Below, piece by piece: positions 32,320-42,424 of a DNA stretch of 64,000 bases (the first letter of the stretch is position 1; every line of letters begins with the position of its first letter). The notes below the pieces were generated by a model. The model ran no database searches and was not told the origin of the DNA. It saw only the letters and a program-made list of their open reading frames with translations. The stretch comes from Ypsolopha sequella. Taxonomy: Eukaryota > Arthropoda > Insecta > Lepidoptera > Ypsolophidae. Location: contig OW203985.1 of NCBI GenBank assembly GCA_934047225.1, positions 8,945,501-9,009,500 on the forward strand, in the 5' to 3' direction. Both the position numbers and the translations under genes were made by a program.

Positions 32320-32786
32320 ATGTGTGATTGCTTATAAAAAAGTGATCTGTCTCTGTCTGTCTACTCTTCTGTCATCCAGCTGTCAAATTAGTTGGAAGCA
32401 AATTATAATAAATTTATCTTGATAGCAAAGGACACATTCCTAAACAGCCATTTCTCTTGATAACAAGAGGTCGCAGGTTCGAATCCTGGCCCGGGGAATT
32501 TTTTCAAATTCTTGTCTTTGGATTTGTTTCTGATTGATCTTTTCTAGTTTGTAATGCACTCTAATAATATTTAGAGTATTCATAGCGATGGATTTCGCAA
32601 AATTAACATAATCTTGAGCCATTTCTCAATTTGACGTCACATGAAAACAAATGGAAGTTGCAGCTTTTTCGTAAAAATATTCATCATCATGAGGTTTTTT
32701 AGACCACAAGTTTGAAAATACAGCTTATTAAAGCTAAGTCTCGAAATGGTTTTCGAATTAACACACCTTAACATAATTTAATCTAA
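32320..32786 (+). repeat. Dispersed repeat R1, copy occupied by a SINE
   Basis: Matches 35501-35807 from TGTGTGATTGCTTATAAAAA through CTGTCTCTGTCTGTCTACTC, TAGCAAAGGACACATT, GACGTCACA, AAATGGAAGTTGC and TTCGAATTAACACACCTTAA. The only large difference is the 160-bp SINE plus one copy of the 11-bp duplication. Confidence 0.8.
32457..32616 (+). mobile_element. SINE S2 insertion with 11-bp target duplication
   Basis: Flanked by AGCCATTTCTC at 32446-32456 and 32617-32627. The insert begins TTGATAACAAGAGGTCGCAG, GTTCGAATCC (B box), so it lacks the A box and is 5'-truncated. It ends with the S2 tail GCACTCTAATAATATTTAGA. The paralogous repeat at 35630-35650 reads ACAGCCATTACTCAAG without the insert and gives the empty site. 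Confidence 0.85.
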
Positions 32787-32984
32787 GCGAATTCATTTTA
32801 TGTCAATAGCGGACGACAATAAAGCTGATATTTTTTTTTATTATAAAGTGAATTTCTATCATTCACGTCATTACTTCTTTATGATAGGCATTTGTTCATA
32901 TATATTCTTTTTTTTTTTTCAAAATTATTTTAATGAAATTCATAAATTATTTTGTTCGTGGTCCCTACAAACGCAAGCCCAGCC

Positions 32985-33075
32985 CCGGGTCAATTACTAT
33001 GAAAGGTCAACATTTTACTATCTATCCGTGATACTGGTCACTTACCAAGCCTGCGACATGAATTTGGCTGCATAA
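32985..33075. mobile_element. MITE family M7, decayed half
   Basis: GTGATACTGGTCACTTACCA, AGCCTGCGACATGAATTTGG resembles the right arm of 27419-27680 (ATGATACTGATCACTTATCA, AGCCACCAGTATGAATTTGG). Confidence 0.5.
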
Positions 33076-33249
33076 ATAAATGTCACGTTATATTGATTCA
33101 TTGGTTTTTCGTATAATTCGTATAAATTCGATTATTAAATATTAAATATTATTATATATTAAATAGGATTCGTATAAATGACGTAATCAATAATTTTTAC
33201 AATGTTAATTAATTTAATTCAAGATTAATTCAAGATTTTACAATGTACC

Positions 33250-33412
33250 TGTCAGCGGCGTCACTGGTGCGAGGGTTCCGGCACCGCGCTCACCAACCCG
33301 CCTGCCCAGCGTGTGTGAGTATGGGCATTTCTTCCAGGATGACCGCCGGGACTGGCAAAGTCGTGGAAAGACAGTGGACGAACTAGGCTGATGGAAGGAT
33401 GGACATGGATAT
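33250..33412 (+). pseudogene. RTE-like C-terminal fragment
   Basis: GTCAGCGGCGTCACTGGTGC, GAGGGTTCCGGCACCGCGCT, GTGTGTGAGTATGGGCA, GATGACCGCCGGGACTGGCA, AAGACAGTGGACGAACTAGG. The last part would encode DDRRDWQS-GKTVDEL, matching the RTE C-terminus. The same block is on the minus strand at 40404-40615 and interrupted at 14105-14450. There is no catalytic domain. Confidence 0.6.
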
Positions 33413-34131
33413 TGTTATAAATACGTCATGTATTTCCGGAACAAAAGTTCTGATAGCCCAGAATAAATTATAAGTAATTATCGTGAAAAAACATTGTGAA
33501 ATCTGTTCTCAACATTTGCCAACAAACGCACGTTCTTCTCTTAGATTTCCCTTCATTTTGTAGTTTTGCTAGGAAAAGGGCATTGACAATAATAATGATC
33601 GTGTGCGGCTGTTCCAACATTGGGGACACTTCGATACCCGTGAGGGCGTTTTAATTACGTTTCAGCGAGATAAGACACGTACCTATTGTAAATTTGTAAA
33701 CGCTGAGCTTGCTGGACTTGCTTGTTTTGAGCCGCCATATTTGCTGAACAGCCCTTACTTAGAAGTGTTGGCCGTTGGGTTGCGTTAAAGTGATTGTGGT
33801 ATTGGGTTTAATTTTAGTATTGGATAATACATACTCATGAAGTGAAGTCACAGAGGTTTATGTGTAACTTCAGGAAAATGTGGTCAAGAATAAAGGAACA
33901 AAATATCTTGGTGAAACTTGAATAGTATTTTGCAATAATAAACACTTGCACTAGTTTCACGATAATTATTTATTTATTATTGAATTATGTATGTATGACA
34001 ATAAACACGCAACAAAATTATCGTCCATATAAATTAATGACGTAATATATAAAATAACACACCTTTGATAGAAAAGCCTGATTGACTCCAAACTTTGGTC
34101 GGGAAATGTCATAAATCACTGTTATTGTATG
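33413..34131. other. Unassigned DNA
   Basis: A 61-codon plus frame (33603-33788) has balanced composition but no recognisable motif. Otherwise AT-rich. Confidence 0.4.
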
Positions 34132-34195
34132 CTTTTTATTCAAAAATAAGAAAAATTCTCATAAGTTGTGCATTTGGGAACGCAACCGTGACGAA
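34132..34195 (+). repeat. Short repeat shared with 18205-18270
   Basis: See the partner at 18205. Both contain CATAAGTT(T/G)TGCATTTGGGA. Confidence 0.5.
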
Positions 34196-34239
34196 TCACT
34201 TCAAGTTCTTGTCTGTGCCAGCAAAAAATCCTTAACCCT

Positions 34240-34640
34240 CGGGTTAATTAACCCAAAGGAAGAGTTAACTAACCCGACATTTTATTAGTCCGATTGCACC
34301 ATGATAATTTCGAAGCTAATCCCGAGATAAGCGATTGTTTGACATTTATTTAGAATGTTACCATAAAGTAATTAGTTGCAACCAATGAGGTATAGTACCT
34401 ATATAATGTCATTGTAAACAACACAATGTAAGTCAAACTGGTAACATTACTTTGCTAACCAGAGTTTAACTCGAGGCGAGCGTCGGTTTAAATTCTCATG
34501 ACTTTCTCTTACTTTAACCCTAGTTTAACCCGAGATTTTTATTGGTGCAAGAGAGCTTTTTCTTAACCCTCTATTTTTGTTACTTAACCCGAGTTAAGGT
34601 CAAGTTAAAAACATGTTGCAAGTGAAGGAATGTTGCTTCC
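34240..34640. repeat. MITE-like segment with iterated TTAACCCGAG motif
   Basis: At least six near copies of (T/G)TTAA(C)CCGAG or its complement: CCTCGGGTTAATTAACCC near 34238, GTTAACTAACCCGAC near 34265, GCTAATCCCGAGATAAG near 34316, GTTTAACTCGAGGCGAG near 34465, GTTTAACCCGAGATTT near 34524 and CTTAACCCGAGTTAAGG near 34575. ATTGCACCATGATAA (34294) and TTTATTGGTGCAA (34540) are candidate inverted ends. Confidence 0.5.
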
Positions 34641-34744
34641 GTCCGCATGTGATTATTTTATCACCTTTGAGTCCCTGTACTTGTTCCCAGGGTGGTGGTA
34701 AATAGCCTGTAAACTTTATTTCCCTAGGGAGTTCATGTGCCGTT

Positions 34745-35150
34745 TCGTGTATGCTATAAGAATAGTAGTTTATGCTATGAGGGCGAAAAGGAATAAATAA
34801 CGAGGACGATTTAAAACGCGAGCGTAGCGAGTGTTTTAAACGTAACCGAGTAATTTATTGCTCTTACGCCCGTGTATCATACCACATTTTTCAATGCATA
34901 GTGTGACGAAATAAAACAAATATGATCTTGTGAACTTTAAATTATGATTGGCTCAAAAGGACTGTATCCAGAGCCATTAAACCGTTGAAAAAAGTATAAC
35001 ATTTAGGGTATACAGAAAAGGTTGCGGGTTAGCAAACTTCTCGTAAATAAATAAAAAATAAATAAAGCCCTAGGGCAAAATAATCGACTTTCTGTTCGGT
35101 TTTGATGCATAAAAAGGGGCCTTTACGAGCACTTGCATTGAAAAAAATAT
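34745..35150 (+). repeat. Dispersed repeat R2, reference copy
   Basis: ATGCTATGAGGGCGAAAAGG, AATAAATAACGAGGACG, AAAACGCGAGCGTAGCGAGT, TTTTCAATGCATAGTGTGAC, GATTGGCTCAAAAGGACTGT, AAGCCCTAGGGCAAAATAAT, CGACTTTCTGTTCGGTTTTG. Inverted copy within 25776-26529, split copy at 6590-7965. The GAGCGTAGCGAG core is palindromic. Non-coding. Confidence 0.65.
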
Positions 35151-35500
35151 TATTTTATTAGATTAGATTATTAGAAATAAACATTGGTTGCGAGCAAGTT
35201 GAGCAGGTCAGCCAGTCAGCTACCTTCGTGATCCATGCATCACACACAAACCCTGTTGGTATAAGTGATGTGAAATAATGTAATTAAATTATTGTATAAT
35301 TTGATAATGTGATAGAGAAATAAATAAAAGTGGATATACAAGGTGACAGTAATTTATAAAACTAAGACTGTACTAGATATCAAGGCATAATCTCAAATTA
35401 GCTTAAATTGCTTGTAGAAAAAAAAAACTGATAAAGGATACTAACCTAAAATATACTTAAATCTCAAATAACATCAAAGCAAGTGATATGGAAAAAATAC

Positions 35501-35807
35501 ATTGTGTGATTGCTTATAAAAAAACTGGTCTGTCTCTGTCTGTCTACTCATCTGTCATCTAGCTGTCAAATTTGTCTGAAGCAAATTATACGAGTAGTAA
35601 ATTTATCTTGATATAGCAAAGGACACATTTCTTAACAGCCATTACTCAAGTGACGTCACACGAGGGCAAATGGAAGTTGCGGCCTTTTCGAAAAAATATT
35701 CATCATCATGCGGTTTTTTTAGACCAAAACATCGAAAATACAGCTTATTAAACCTAAATCTCGAAATGGTTTTCGAATTAACACACCTTAACATAATTTA
35801 ATCTATG
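35501..35807 (+). repeat. Dispersed repeat R1, unoccupied copy
   Basis: About 307 bp matching 32320-32786 but without the SINE, so it represents the ancestral state of that insertion site. Confidence 0.8.
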
Positions 35808-35924
35808 CCTATTGGCATATCTTAGATTGACTATCTTCCTACCGCCAACTGTAACGTCGCCGTTCCCGCGAAAGCAAAAAAGCTAATAACTATAAGGTTA
35901 CCAATTATTCAAATAAATATATCG

Positions 35925-36080
35925 TCACGACATGAATCCCCTAGGGGTTGTCAGAGGTGTTCCCGAGTGTGAAATGTTAAATGTAAGTTACAATCTACAC
36001 CCACGTTTCACCGACGATTATTACGTCCCAACGTGTTGGGTGGTGAGTCCTATCGCCGTTCTTCGGGCACAAATACACGC
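35925..36080 (-). mobile_element. SINE family S1, inverted body
   Basis: ATCGTCACGACATGAATCCC, GTTTCACCGACGATTATTAC, GTTCTTCGGGCACAAATAC is the reverse complement of the S1 body at 60195-60325. It carries about 30 extra bp between TTACGTC and the TTCGGGCAC block and has no tRNA head. Confidence 0.65.
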
Positions 36081-36754
36081 TTTTTAGGGCATACAGGTTA
36101 CCTCACGATGTTTTAAATTCAGAAAAACTCATATATTCATATCGAAAATATTCAAATCTATTCCCTAATATCAATTTACCACGGAACTACTCTACTACAT
36201 TACAACGAGCGTCTTTAAATAAAACATTTAATTTTGAATAAAATTATAACATTTTAAAAGCAGACTATTCTGGAGAGAAAAGTAAATCTGGCATCTCAGT
36301 AAAATTAGCAGATTCACAATCTGGTAACATCTCGCCACAAGAAGAGCTTAACTTAATGTAGTCCCCAAGTTAAATACCGTTGTAAACTTATTCTAGGGTT
36401 GACTTGGCTTGGCTTGATAACTTAATATTGCCAGCGACTTGCGCCATTGCTTGACTCTCTAATTTTATTTCAGAAATGCTTTGGTTAAAACAAAAATACT
36501 TTGTATGTAGCGCCGAATAAAATATCGATACCATACCTTTTTGATCAAGGGTTTTCAAGTGATTATTATTTAACACTAATAAGCTAAAATTCGAAGGGAA
36601 TGCAATAGAAAACAAAAAACATAAAATTAGATTTTGTTTGCTTATTTTCCCTTTTTAGATAAAATGTTGTCCACGAAATATGGTGAGTAACAGAAAATTT
36701 ATATTAACGAGTGCACGGAATTGCATCATTTATTTATTGATTGCCAATTATTTC
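36081..36754. other. Unassigned DNA
   Basis: A 75-codon minus frame (36388-36615) matches nothing known. AT-rich. Confidence 0.4.
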
Positions 36755-36950
36755 ATACTAGCGACCCGCCCCGGCTTCACACGGGTGCAATGCTGATACT
36801 AAATACACTACAGAATGTCTTTATATAATGCACAATGTATTTAAGGTACTTAATTGGATAAGGATTAATGCTGTGTTGCTTAAAATCGCTTCGTTATAAA
36901 AAGTAAATCCCCATATACCATTTTTTGTAGACCTTTTTAAGGTGTACAAT

Positions 36951-37431
36951 TAGGGTTTGCAATTCGAATATTCGAATATTCATTTTATTCGAATATCCGC
37001 TCCAATTTCAAATTCGAATAATTCATTTAAATTATTCGAATAGTTGAATAATAATAAAGTTTTTGTTTTTGGTCTTATTCTTACTCTGCCCCTGAGTCCC
37101 ACCCCACCTTGTGTTCATTTACTCGTTCAGCCTCGTTCGTTCGTTCACTCAGTCAGTCACGCGGCCAGCGACAGCGCGCACGCATCTGTGTTGTGTTAAC
37201 TTGTGTTAACACAAACAAGAAAAATAATTAAAATACTTGATTTTATTTGAATAAAATTATGCAGCAATCAAACCAAACCACAGTCTAGCTGCTTTTGTTT
37301 GTTTTGAATTGATATTGTATTGTTTTCAATCAATGTTTAAAAATATTCGAATATCCGAATATTCGAATATTTGGCTCTAGAAGTATTCATTTTATTCGAA
37401 TAGTAAAATTAAACGAATAGTGCAAACCCTA
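36951..37431. mobile_element. hAT-type MITE, 481 bp, 8-bp target duplication
   Basis: Ends TAGGGTTTGCAATTCGAATA and, complemented, TAGGGTTTGCACTATTCGTT. Exact 8-bp duplication TGTACAAT at 36943-36950 and 37432-37439. The interior is rich in ATTCGAATATTCGAATA palindromes near both ends, plus a GC-richer middle. 8-bp duplication and a TAGGG terminus are hAT hallmarks. No transposase, so non-autonomous. Confidence 0.9.
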
Positions 37432-37639
37432 TGTACAATACTGTAGTACATTATTTTGATCTGTCTCGTAGGGTTCAGCCAGCGTTTGCAATGTAAGCGC
37501 AAAAAATGTGTCTATTTACGACATCACAATAGAAACCTTTAAAATTATCAGTGTTTCTCTAATATATATTATAAATCTCTAATATATAATATTATGCATG
37601 TCTTATACATACAAACCTTCCTTTTGAAGTTCCTTTCCT

Positions 37640-38258
37640 TCCTTTCCCACTTATTTAAGTGAAATAAAAAGGCTACATATAAGGTTTCTTAAATGCATAG
37701 TGAGTAGAAATATTAAAATAAAATGTAAAGGTGAATATGAAAATCTCTTCAAAATCTGTAGAATAATGCCAATAGTTGCTAGAGTAACATATGAAATAGC
37801 AATAGAAACGTTTGGAAAACCAAAATACTTAAAAATATTGAGCCATGGCTATCCTACCCTTAGTGCCAAAAGAAATGAGACCAGATACCTAATACCTAAA
37901 CATTGTAACTACTACGGATCCCGTACGGGCATTATTATGCTACCTAAAATTTATAAAAGCTTCCCAACAGACTTCTGTGTTAATAATGTAACGAAATGTT
38001 TTAAAAATAAACTCAAGCGCTTACTTTTATTTAAGACTTAAATATGTCGTATAATATAGTTTTTCTTTTTTTTTCTTTGTTTACTTGTTACTCTTGTTAG
38101 CTACTTCTACAAAAAGTGTTTGTGTATAGTGTGAATAGTGCATAATTAAAATTAAGAGCTTGCCGACAAACCGCGATAGTGGTTTGGCAAAATTGTAACA
38201 GTTTTAAGTAATGTTTTTAGAAAAAAAAACAATTCATTCATTCATTCATTGAATCACT
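37640..38258 (+). pseudogene. CR1/Jockey-like retrotransposon 3' end inserted in R7
   Basis: A plus frame (37700-38038) ends with RYLIPKHCNYYGSRTGIIML, PKIYKSFPTDF, CFKNKLKRLLL, then a stop. 'P---YGSRT----P-I-NS-P--------FK-KLK--L' is the conserved C-terminal tail of non-LTR ORF2. The 3' UTR has an ACCGCGATAGTGGTTTGGCA hairpin and ends in four ATTC units (38235-38250). The host repeat resumes at ATTGAATCACTCTATC. 5'-truncated: no RT or endonuclease. The possible target duplication (TTGAA) is short. Confidence 0.7.
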
Positions 38259-38489
38259 CTATCTATTAAAAAAAGCCGCATCAAAATCTGTTGCGTAGTT
38301 TTAAAGATCTAAGCATACATAGGGACAGACAGACAGCGGGAATACTAACACAAAATGAGGTACGTTGTCATAATAAGAAAGGAAACGTTAAAAAAAAAAT
38401 GTTTTTGATTTGCGCTTATAATTTTTTTGGGAATGTTGTTCGGGGTGACCAAAAGAATGTTTTCATTTAAACGGTAAACTTATACCTGT

Positions 38490-38660
38490 GCCGCGGCACA
38501 GGTAAGTCGAGATCAAGGCAAACGTTCAGTATATTATATTATACACATTATGGGTATCGTTGGATGTGGGTTTTTTGTTTTTGACCTAAATTTTACGCCA
38601 CCCTTAATATTTTTTTTTAATTTATGGTTAGAGTTATATTTTTTATATTTTTATTTGAAT
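38490..38660 (+). repeat. Dispersed repeat R4, copy 2
   Basis: CACAGGTAAGTCGAGATCAA, GGCAAACGTTCAGTATATTA, TTATGGGTATCGTTGGATG, TTTTTGACCTAAATTTTACG. Pairs with 2513-2690. Confidence 0.55.
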
Positions 38661-39340
38661 AAACATAATATATATACTATAAAGATATATATTTATATAT
38701 ACATATATAGCCAAAACTTTTTTTTCTATATACTTTATCCCGTACATAAAAAAGTAAATTCTAGTTTTAGAAAAATAAAACTGCATTAGAATCTGACAGC
38801 TACTCGTACTTTAGGAGATTGACCCAAAAACAAAATTGGCGCGGAAAATTGGCGGGAAAAAAAATTCGCCAATATTTCTACAAGTTAAAGGTTAGGTCAT
38901 TTATATACGAAATACCCGTATTTTTTTTTTAAAGAAGAAAATTGTATTATGGTTCCGGAAGATTAATAAATAATAATTTTGGGAAATATCTTACAAGTAG
39001 TTTTAATTATAAACTGATATAACCATTACCAAAATATTTTTATGAGAATCAGCAAAGTTTTTTGAATTATGCCACAGGGATACATCCATAAACACACATA
39101 AAAGCTTCGCTTTATAAGTTCTCGTTACACAGAGCCAAACACATTGTGTAACAGGAACAATGTTTTACTTTGCTAGGTGTATCATTTGTGCACACGTTTC
39201 CAAAAAGCTCTGGGCCAGCAAATTTTCCCCGTAATTTTGTATGAAAATCGGATGCCTGACAAATTTTTTGTTTTTTTTTTTTTTGTTACCTATCTGTAAC
39301 AGAGGTTATTGAAAAATATAATTCGCGTTGAGTGAGCGTG
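38661..39340. other. Unassigned AT-rich DNA
   Basis: No gene or repeat recognised. TTGGCGCGGAAAATTGGCGG at 38838 is an isolated GC patch. Confidence 0.45.
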
Positions 39341-39344
39341 TTAA

Positions 39345-39767
39345 AAGCAGTTTCGCAGCCGAATGTGAAAAACCCGCCTTTTTCTAATTAATCAAAACAG
39401 AATACTTAAATTAAAAATTCACTCAATAGTTATTCAACAAAACCTTATTACCAATGTATGTGTATGTATAGTGTTTGCTGCCATCGCAAAGTTTTCATTG
39501 GTTTTTGTAAATTAGATTTTTTTTTTATTTAAATTGAATTTAAATTGGTTTCTGTAAGTTAGAACTCCAAATTTTTTAAGTTTTGATTGAATTTTTTTTT
39601 TTACTTCTAATTTACAGAAACTAATGGAAAATTCGCGTTGTCAACATACGTTGTCATCGTACATAATACATAGATAATAAGGTTTTGTTGAAAAATATTA
39701 AGTGAATTTTGAATTTAAGTGTTTAGAAAAATGCCGGGTTTTTCACAATCCGGCTGTGACACTGCTC
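39345..39767. mobile_element. TTAA-flanked MITE (family M1), long foldback form, 423 bp
   Basis: TTAA at 39341-39344 and 39768-39771. Termini AAGCAGTTTCGCAGCCG and, complemented, GAGCAGTGTCACAGCCGGAT. Each arm is about 200 bp and resembles the complete 220-bp M1 copies (AATAAGGTTTTGTTGAA, GAATTTAAGTGTT), so this copy is two M1 units head to head. Confidence 0.8.
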
Positions 39768-39771
39768 TTAA

Positions 39772-40400
39772 ACATTTTTCATATTTCGTTGTGTAATTTT
39801 GTGGCGACAAAACTGGATCCGACATTTTCAACGTTGTGCTGCGGATGAATAGTGATGGACACATCAGACAGACAAAACAGCTATGCCTACCTAGCATTTT
39901 CTATAGGACCTTTGGCTTTACCTTAACAAAACTGTTCGAAGCTCTAAAACCCGAGCAATGTACAACAAAACAGCAGCGCAATAAAATCAACGCGGCACTA
40001 AAACCTTGTTTTCATTACCCCTCACTCCCCCAGCTGTTTCAGCGCTGTAAAGCCACGCGACCGCAGACGAAGAAGCTTCGTGATTTGCCTAAGTTTTAAA
40101 ACTAGCTGAAAACACTTGACTGCGCTTTCTGCAGTCGCTTAAGGCACAGATAGTATAATACTACTTAAGGGCTAGCTGGGAACTGAATTATTTAGTTGCT
40201 CTTTACGGTTTGATGATATAGCATTCCTTCGAGTCAGTCAGTGTTTGTAATGCTAAAGGTACACTTAGGAGTGATGAATATTCCTTACTTCGGATAACGT
40301 CAAAATAGCACGCGTTACGGCTGTCTTAAATGCCAAGGGGCAGAGCCGCAGCCACAAAAACCATTGAGTCCGGGATGTGCGCTACAGTACACCTTTTTGT
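39772..40400. other. Unassigned; one balanced open frame
   Basis: Plus frame 39836-40099 (87 codons) has mixed composition, less AT-biased than most, but no motif, signal or splice context I can use. Confidence 0.35.
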
Positions 40401-40403
40401 ACG

Positions 40404-40615
40404 ATTCTATCAAATTTATAATCCGATCCCATCCATCCATCCATCAGCCTGATTCATCTATTGATGGACATAGAGGCCTTTCCAAGATTTCGCCACTTTT
40501 GGCGGTTTTCCTCGAAGAAATGCCCATACTCACACAAGCTGGGCAAGGCGAGTCGGTGAGCACGGTGCCGAAACCCTCGCACCAGTGACGCTACTGGCTG
40601 TCACCAGTCTGTTTT
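40404..40615 (-). pseudogene. RTE-like C-terminal fragment
   Basis: The minus strand has GTCACTGGTGCGAGGGTTTC, GGCACCGTGCTCACC, GTGTGAGTATGGGCATTTCT, AAAACCGCCAAAAGTGGCGA, AATCTTGGAAAGG and a TGATGGATGGATGGATGGGA tail. Same block as 33250-33412. ENRQKWRNLGK is recognisable. No catalytic domain. Confidence 0.6.
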
Positions 40616-40739
40616 ATGTAAGGGCCAGATGTGAAAAGTGTGTAGCGAAACAATTTGTGTAGAAGTTTTTGTGTAATTTGTATGTAGGGCAAAACACGCG
40701 TTGCTTAACTCGATTCATGTTTTAAGCAACTCGCATTTA

Positions 40740-41290
40740 GCTCTCAGAATTGGTGGAGACTGTAGCGTGGTTTATTATACCTCGTCAAGGTTGTTCAAAA
40801 AGAAATATATGACGAAGGTGGGAAGGAGGGTTCGTTGTCAGGTGTATCAGACATGGCAATAAACTCAAAATAATAGTTTGGTTGTTTAGTACACATGCAT
40901 ATTTTCACTGTTGCGAACAAATTAACAGGAAGCAACCAACGATCAGACGGATAGATTCGGATTACTTGGTCGAGAAACGCGGCAAGTTCGATACAGCGAC
41001 GCACTTTCAAAGTAATGATCGTTCGTCTCAGCGTTCTCCAACAGAATGATGACACTGAGCAAATAAAACAATAAAACAAATGATGATGGACAGCACTTTA
41101 CCGACAAACGAAACGTCAACGTCAGACAACCGGAAACTAGTGTTGCCACCGCTGTATCGACCATACCCAAGTAAACTACTTGACGTTTCCGACTAGGCTC
41201 GATAGACGGCGTTAGTTGGGTCTGCGACATATAAATGTTATTCTTTCTCAGTTCTTTGATTTTTTGGCCTGTCGGTGGCAAAATTCAAAA
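40740..41290 (-). promoter_or_regulatory. Candidate promoter/5' exon (low confidence)
   Basis: A GC-richer block without repeats I recognise. On the minus strand it holds GGTGGCAACACTAGTTTCCG, TTGACGTTTCGTTTGTCGG and TGCTCAGTGTCATCATTCTG, with an initiator-like TCAGT. Overlapping minus frames exist (40795-41079, 40943-41281) but show no domain. It could be the start of a host gene whose remaining exons lie beyond this window. Confidence 0.2.
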
Positions 41291-41347
41291 AACTGTTTGC
41301 AATACATGTTTTTAGTGTACTAATACCACAGTTTAAATATGATTACG

Positions 41348-42265
41348 TAGGTCACTATATAAGTTTTGTGTCGCGCGAAAAATAAACAATGTATTCTTAC
41401 AATTTTAGCTATATTTTCTCAAAATACTCTCCATTGTTCTCTACGTAAAGTTCCATCTGCCTAAACCAGCCCTGGAAACATTTATTCCAGTCTTTCTCCA
41501 ACAGGTCAGAAAGAGCTTATTCGTAAACTTATTTTATTATTCTTCACCACTTGAAAAAAATGTTCCTTTTATTTTATTCTTGATGGTTGGGAATAAAAAG
41601 AAATCACAGGGAGCTAAGATATGGAGGGTAAGTCAGGGTTTCAATACCAGATTCTTGAATAAACGCCTTTGTTCTGAGAGAAGTGTGTGAAGATGAATTG
41701 TCGTGGTGTAGCATCATTCCCCGGAGCCCGGTCTTTGGTCATCTCTCCTGCACAGCTTTAAAAACTTTCAGCAATGCCACTGTAGTGTACCATTCTGAAT
41801 TAACTGACCTACAATTTTCTAGCAGTGATCTTGCAAAATGTCCACTCCGTGAAAAAAAAATGGGCACCTTTTTTTTGCCAATGTTCCGCGGTATTTTCAA
41901 TTTTGTTGGCAGGCCGTCTAGAAACACCTATACCGACGAACGCATCTTGTTTTTCGGATCATATTTATATATCCATGTTTCGTCACCAGTAATGATTTCG
42001 GAAACAGGTCTAGATCTTCCATTTTCATCGCATCTCGCGGCACCATTTCACACGGGCCACCATCCAACGACAACAAATACCAAATACCAAGATGTTCATG
42101 TAATATGGTGTGAACACTAGCCGAACTGATGTTTAAAACTCTATGTCCCTGTATGTGATTCGTGGGTCTTTACGCACCAGCATTTCAGTAGTCCACACAT
42201 TTTCCGCAGTAGCAGCTGTTGGCGGGCGTCCACTTCTGTCACCATCGCCGAGCCTAGTTTTGCCC
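41348..42265 (-). pseudogene. Mariner-family transposase relic
   Basis: Minus strand, in order: GDGDRSGRPPTAATAENV and RKDPRITYRDIES (helix-turn-helix region), EIITGDETWIYKYDPKNKM (first catalytic Asp in the DETW context), SEWYTTVALLKVF, MMLHHDNSSSHTSLRTKAFI (second Asp in HHDN), YPPYLSS where YSPDLAP is expected (third catalytic Asp not visible), and WNKCFQGWFRQMELYVENNG near the C-terminus. About the full 340-residue length is represented, but with stops and frame changes. The 3' terminal repeat is suggested by TAGGTCACTATATAAGTTTT at 41348-41367 after a TA. The 5' end near 42270-42310 is not identifiable. Probably an irritans-like mariner; dead. Plus-strand frames here (41683-42120) are its shadow. 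Confidence 0.85.
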
Positions 42266-42424
42266 CTTTTGAGCTAAAGTCATAACATATCATAGCACGC
42301 AAACCGTAAAAGAAGAAAAAGTGGGAAATGAGGACATAATAATACCGCGGAATGCATTTTTTTTTAAGAGGATGGCTTTTTTTTTTATTTTTTTATTATG
42401 CATTTTTATTGCATATGCATTTTT

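Larger units (their letters stand above)
36755..38341 (+). repeat. Repeat R7 (R6-like) split by two insertions
   Basis: Begins ATACTAGCGACCCGCCCCGG, CTTCACACGGGTGCAATGCT and ends AAAGCCGCATCAAAATCTGT, TGCGTAGTTTTAAAGATCTA, AGCATACATAGGGACAGACA. The natural unit is shorter; the extra length is a hAT-type MITE and a non-LTR insertion (separate entries). Confidence 0.65.

Noticed and set aside
40943..41281. 112-codon minus frame with hydrophobic segment
   Set aside because: Possible membrane-like stretch (SSFVLLFYLLSVIILL) but no family, and the overlapping frame 40795-41079 is equally open. Kept only as a low-confidence promoter/5' exon region.
41683..42120. 145-codon plus-strand open frame
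   Set aside because: Antisense shadow of the mariner relic, whose DETW and HHDN blocks are on the minus strand.
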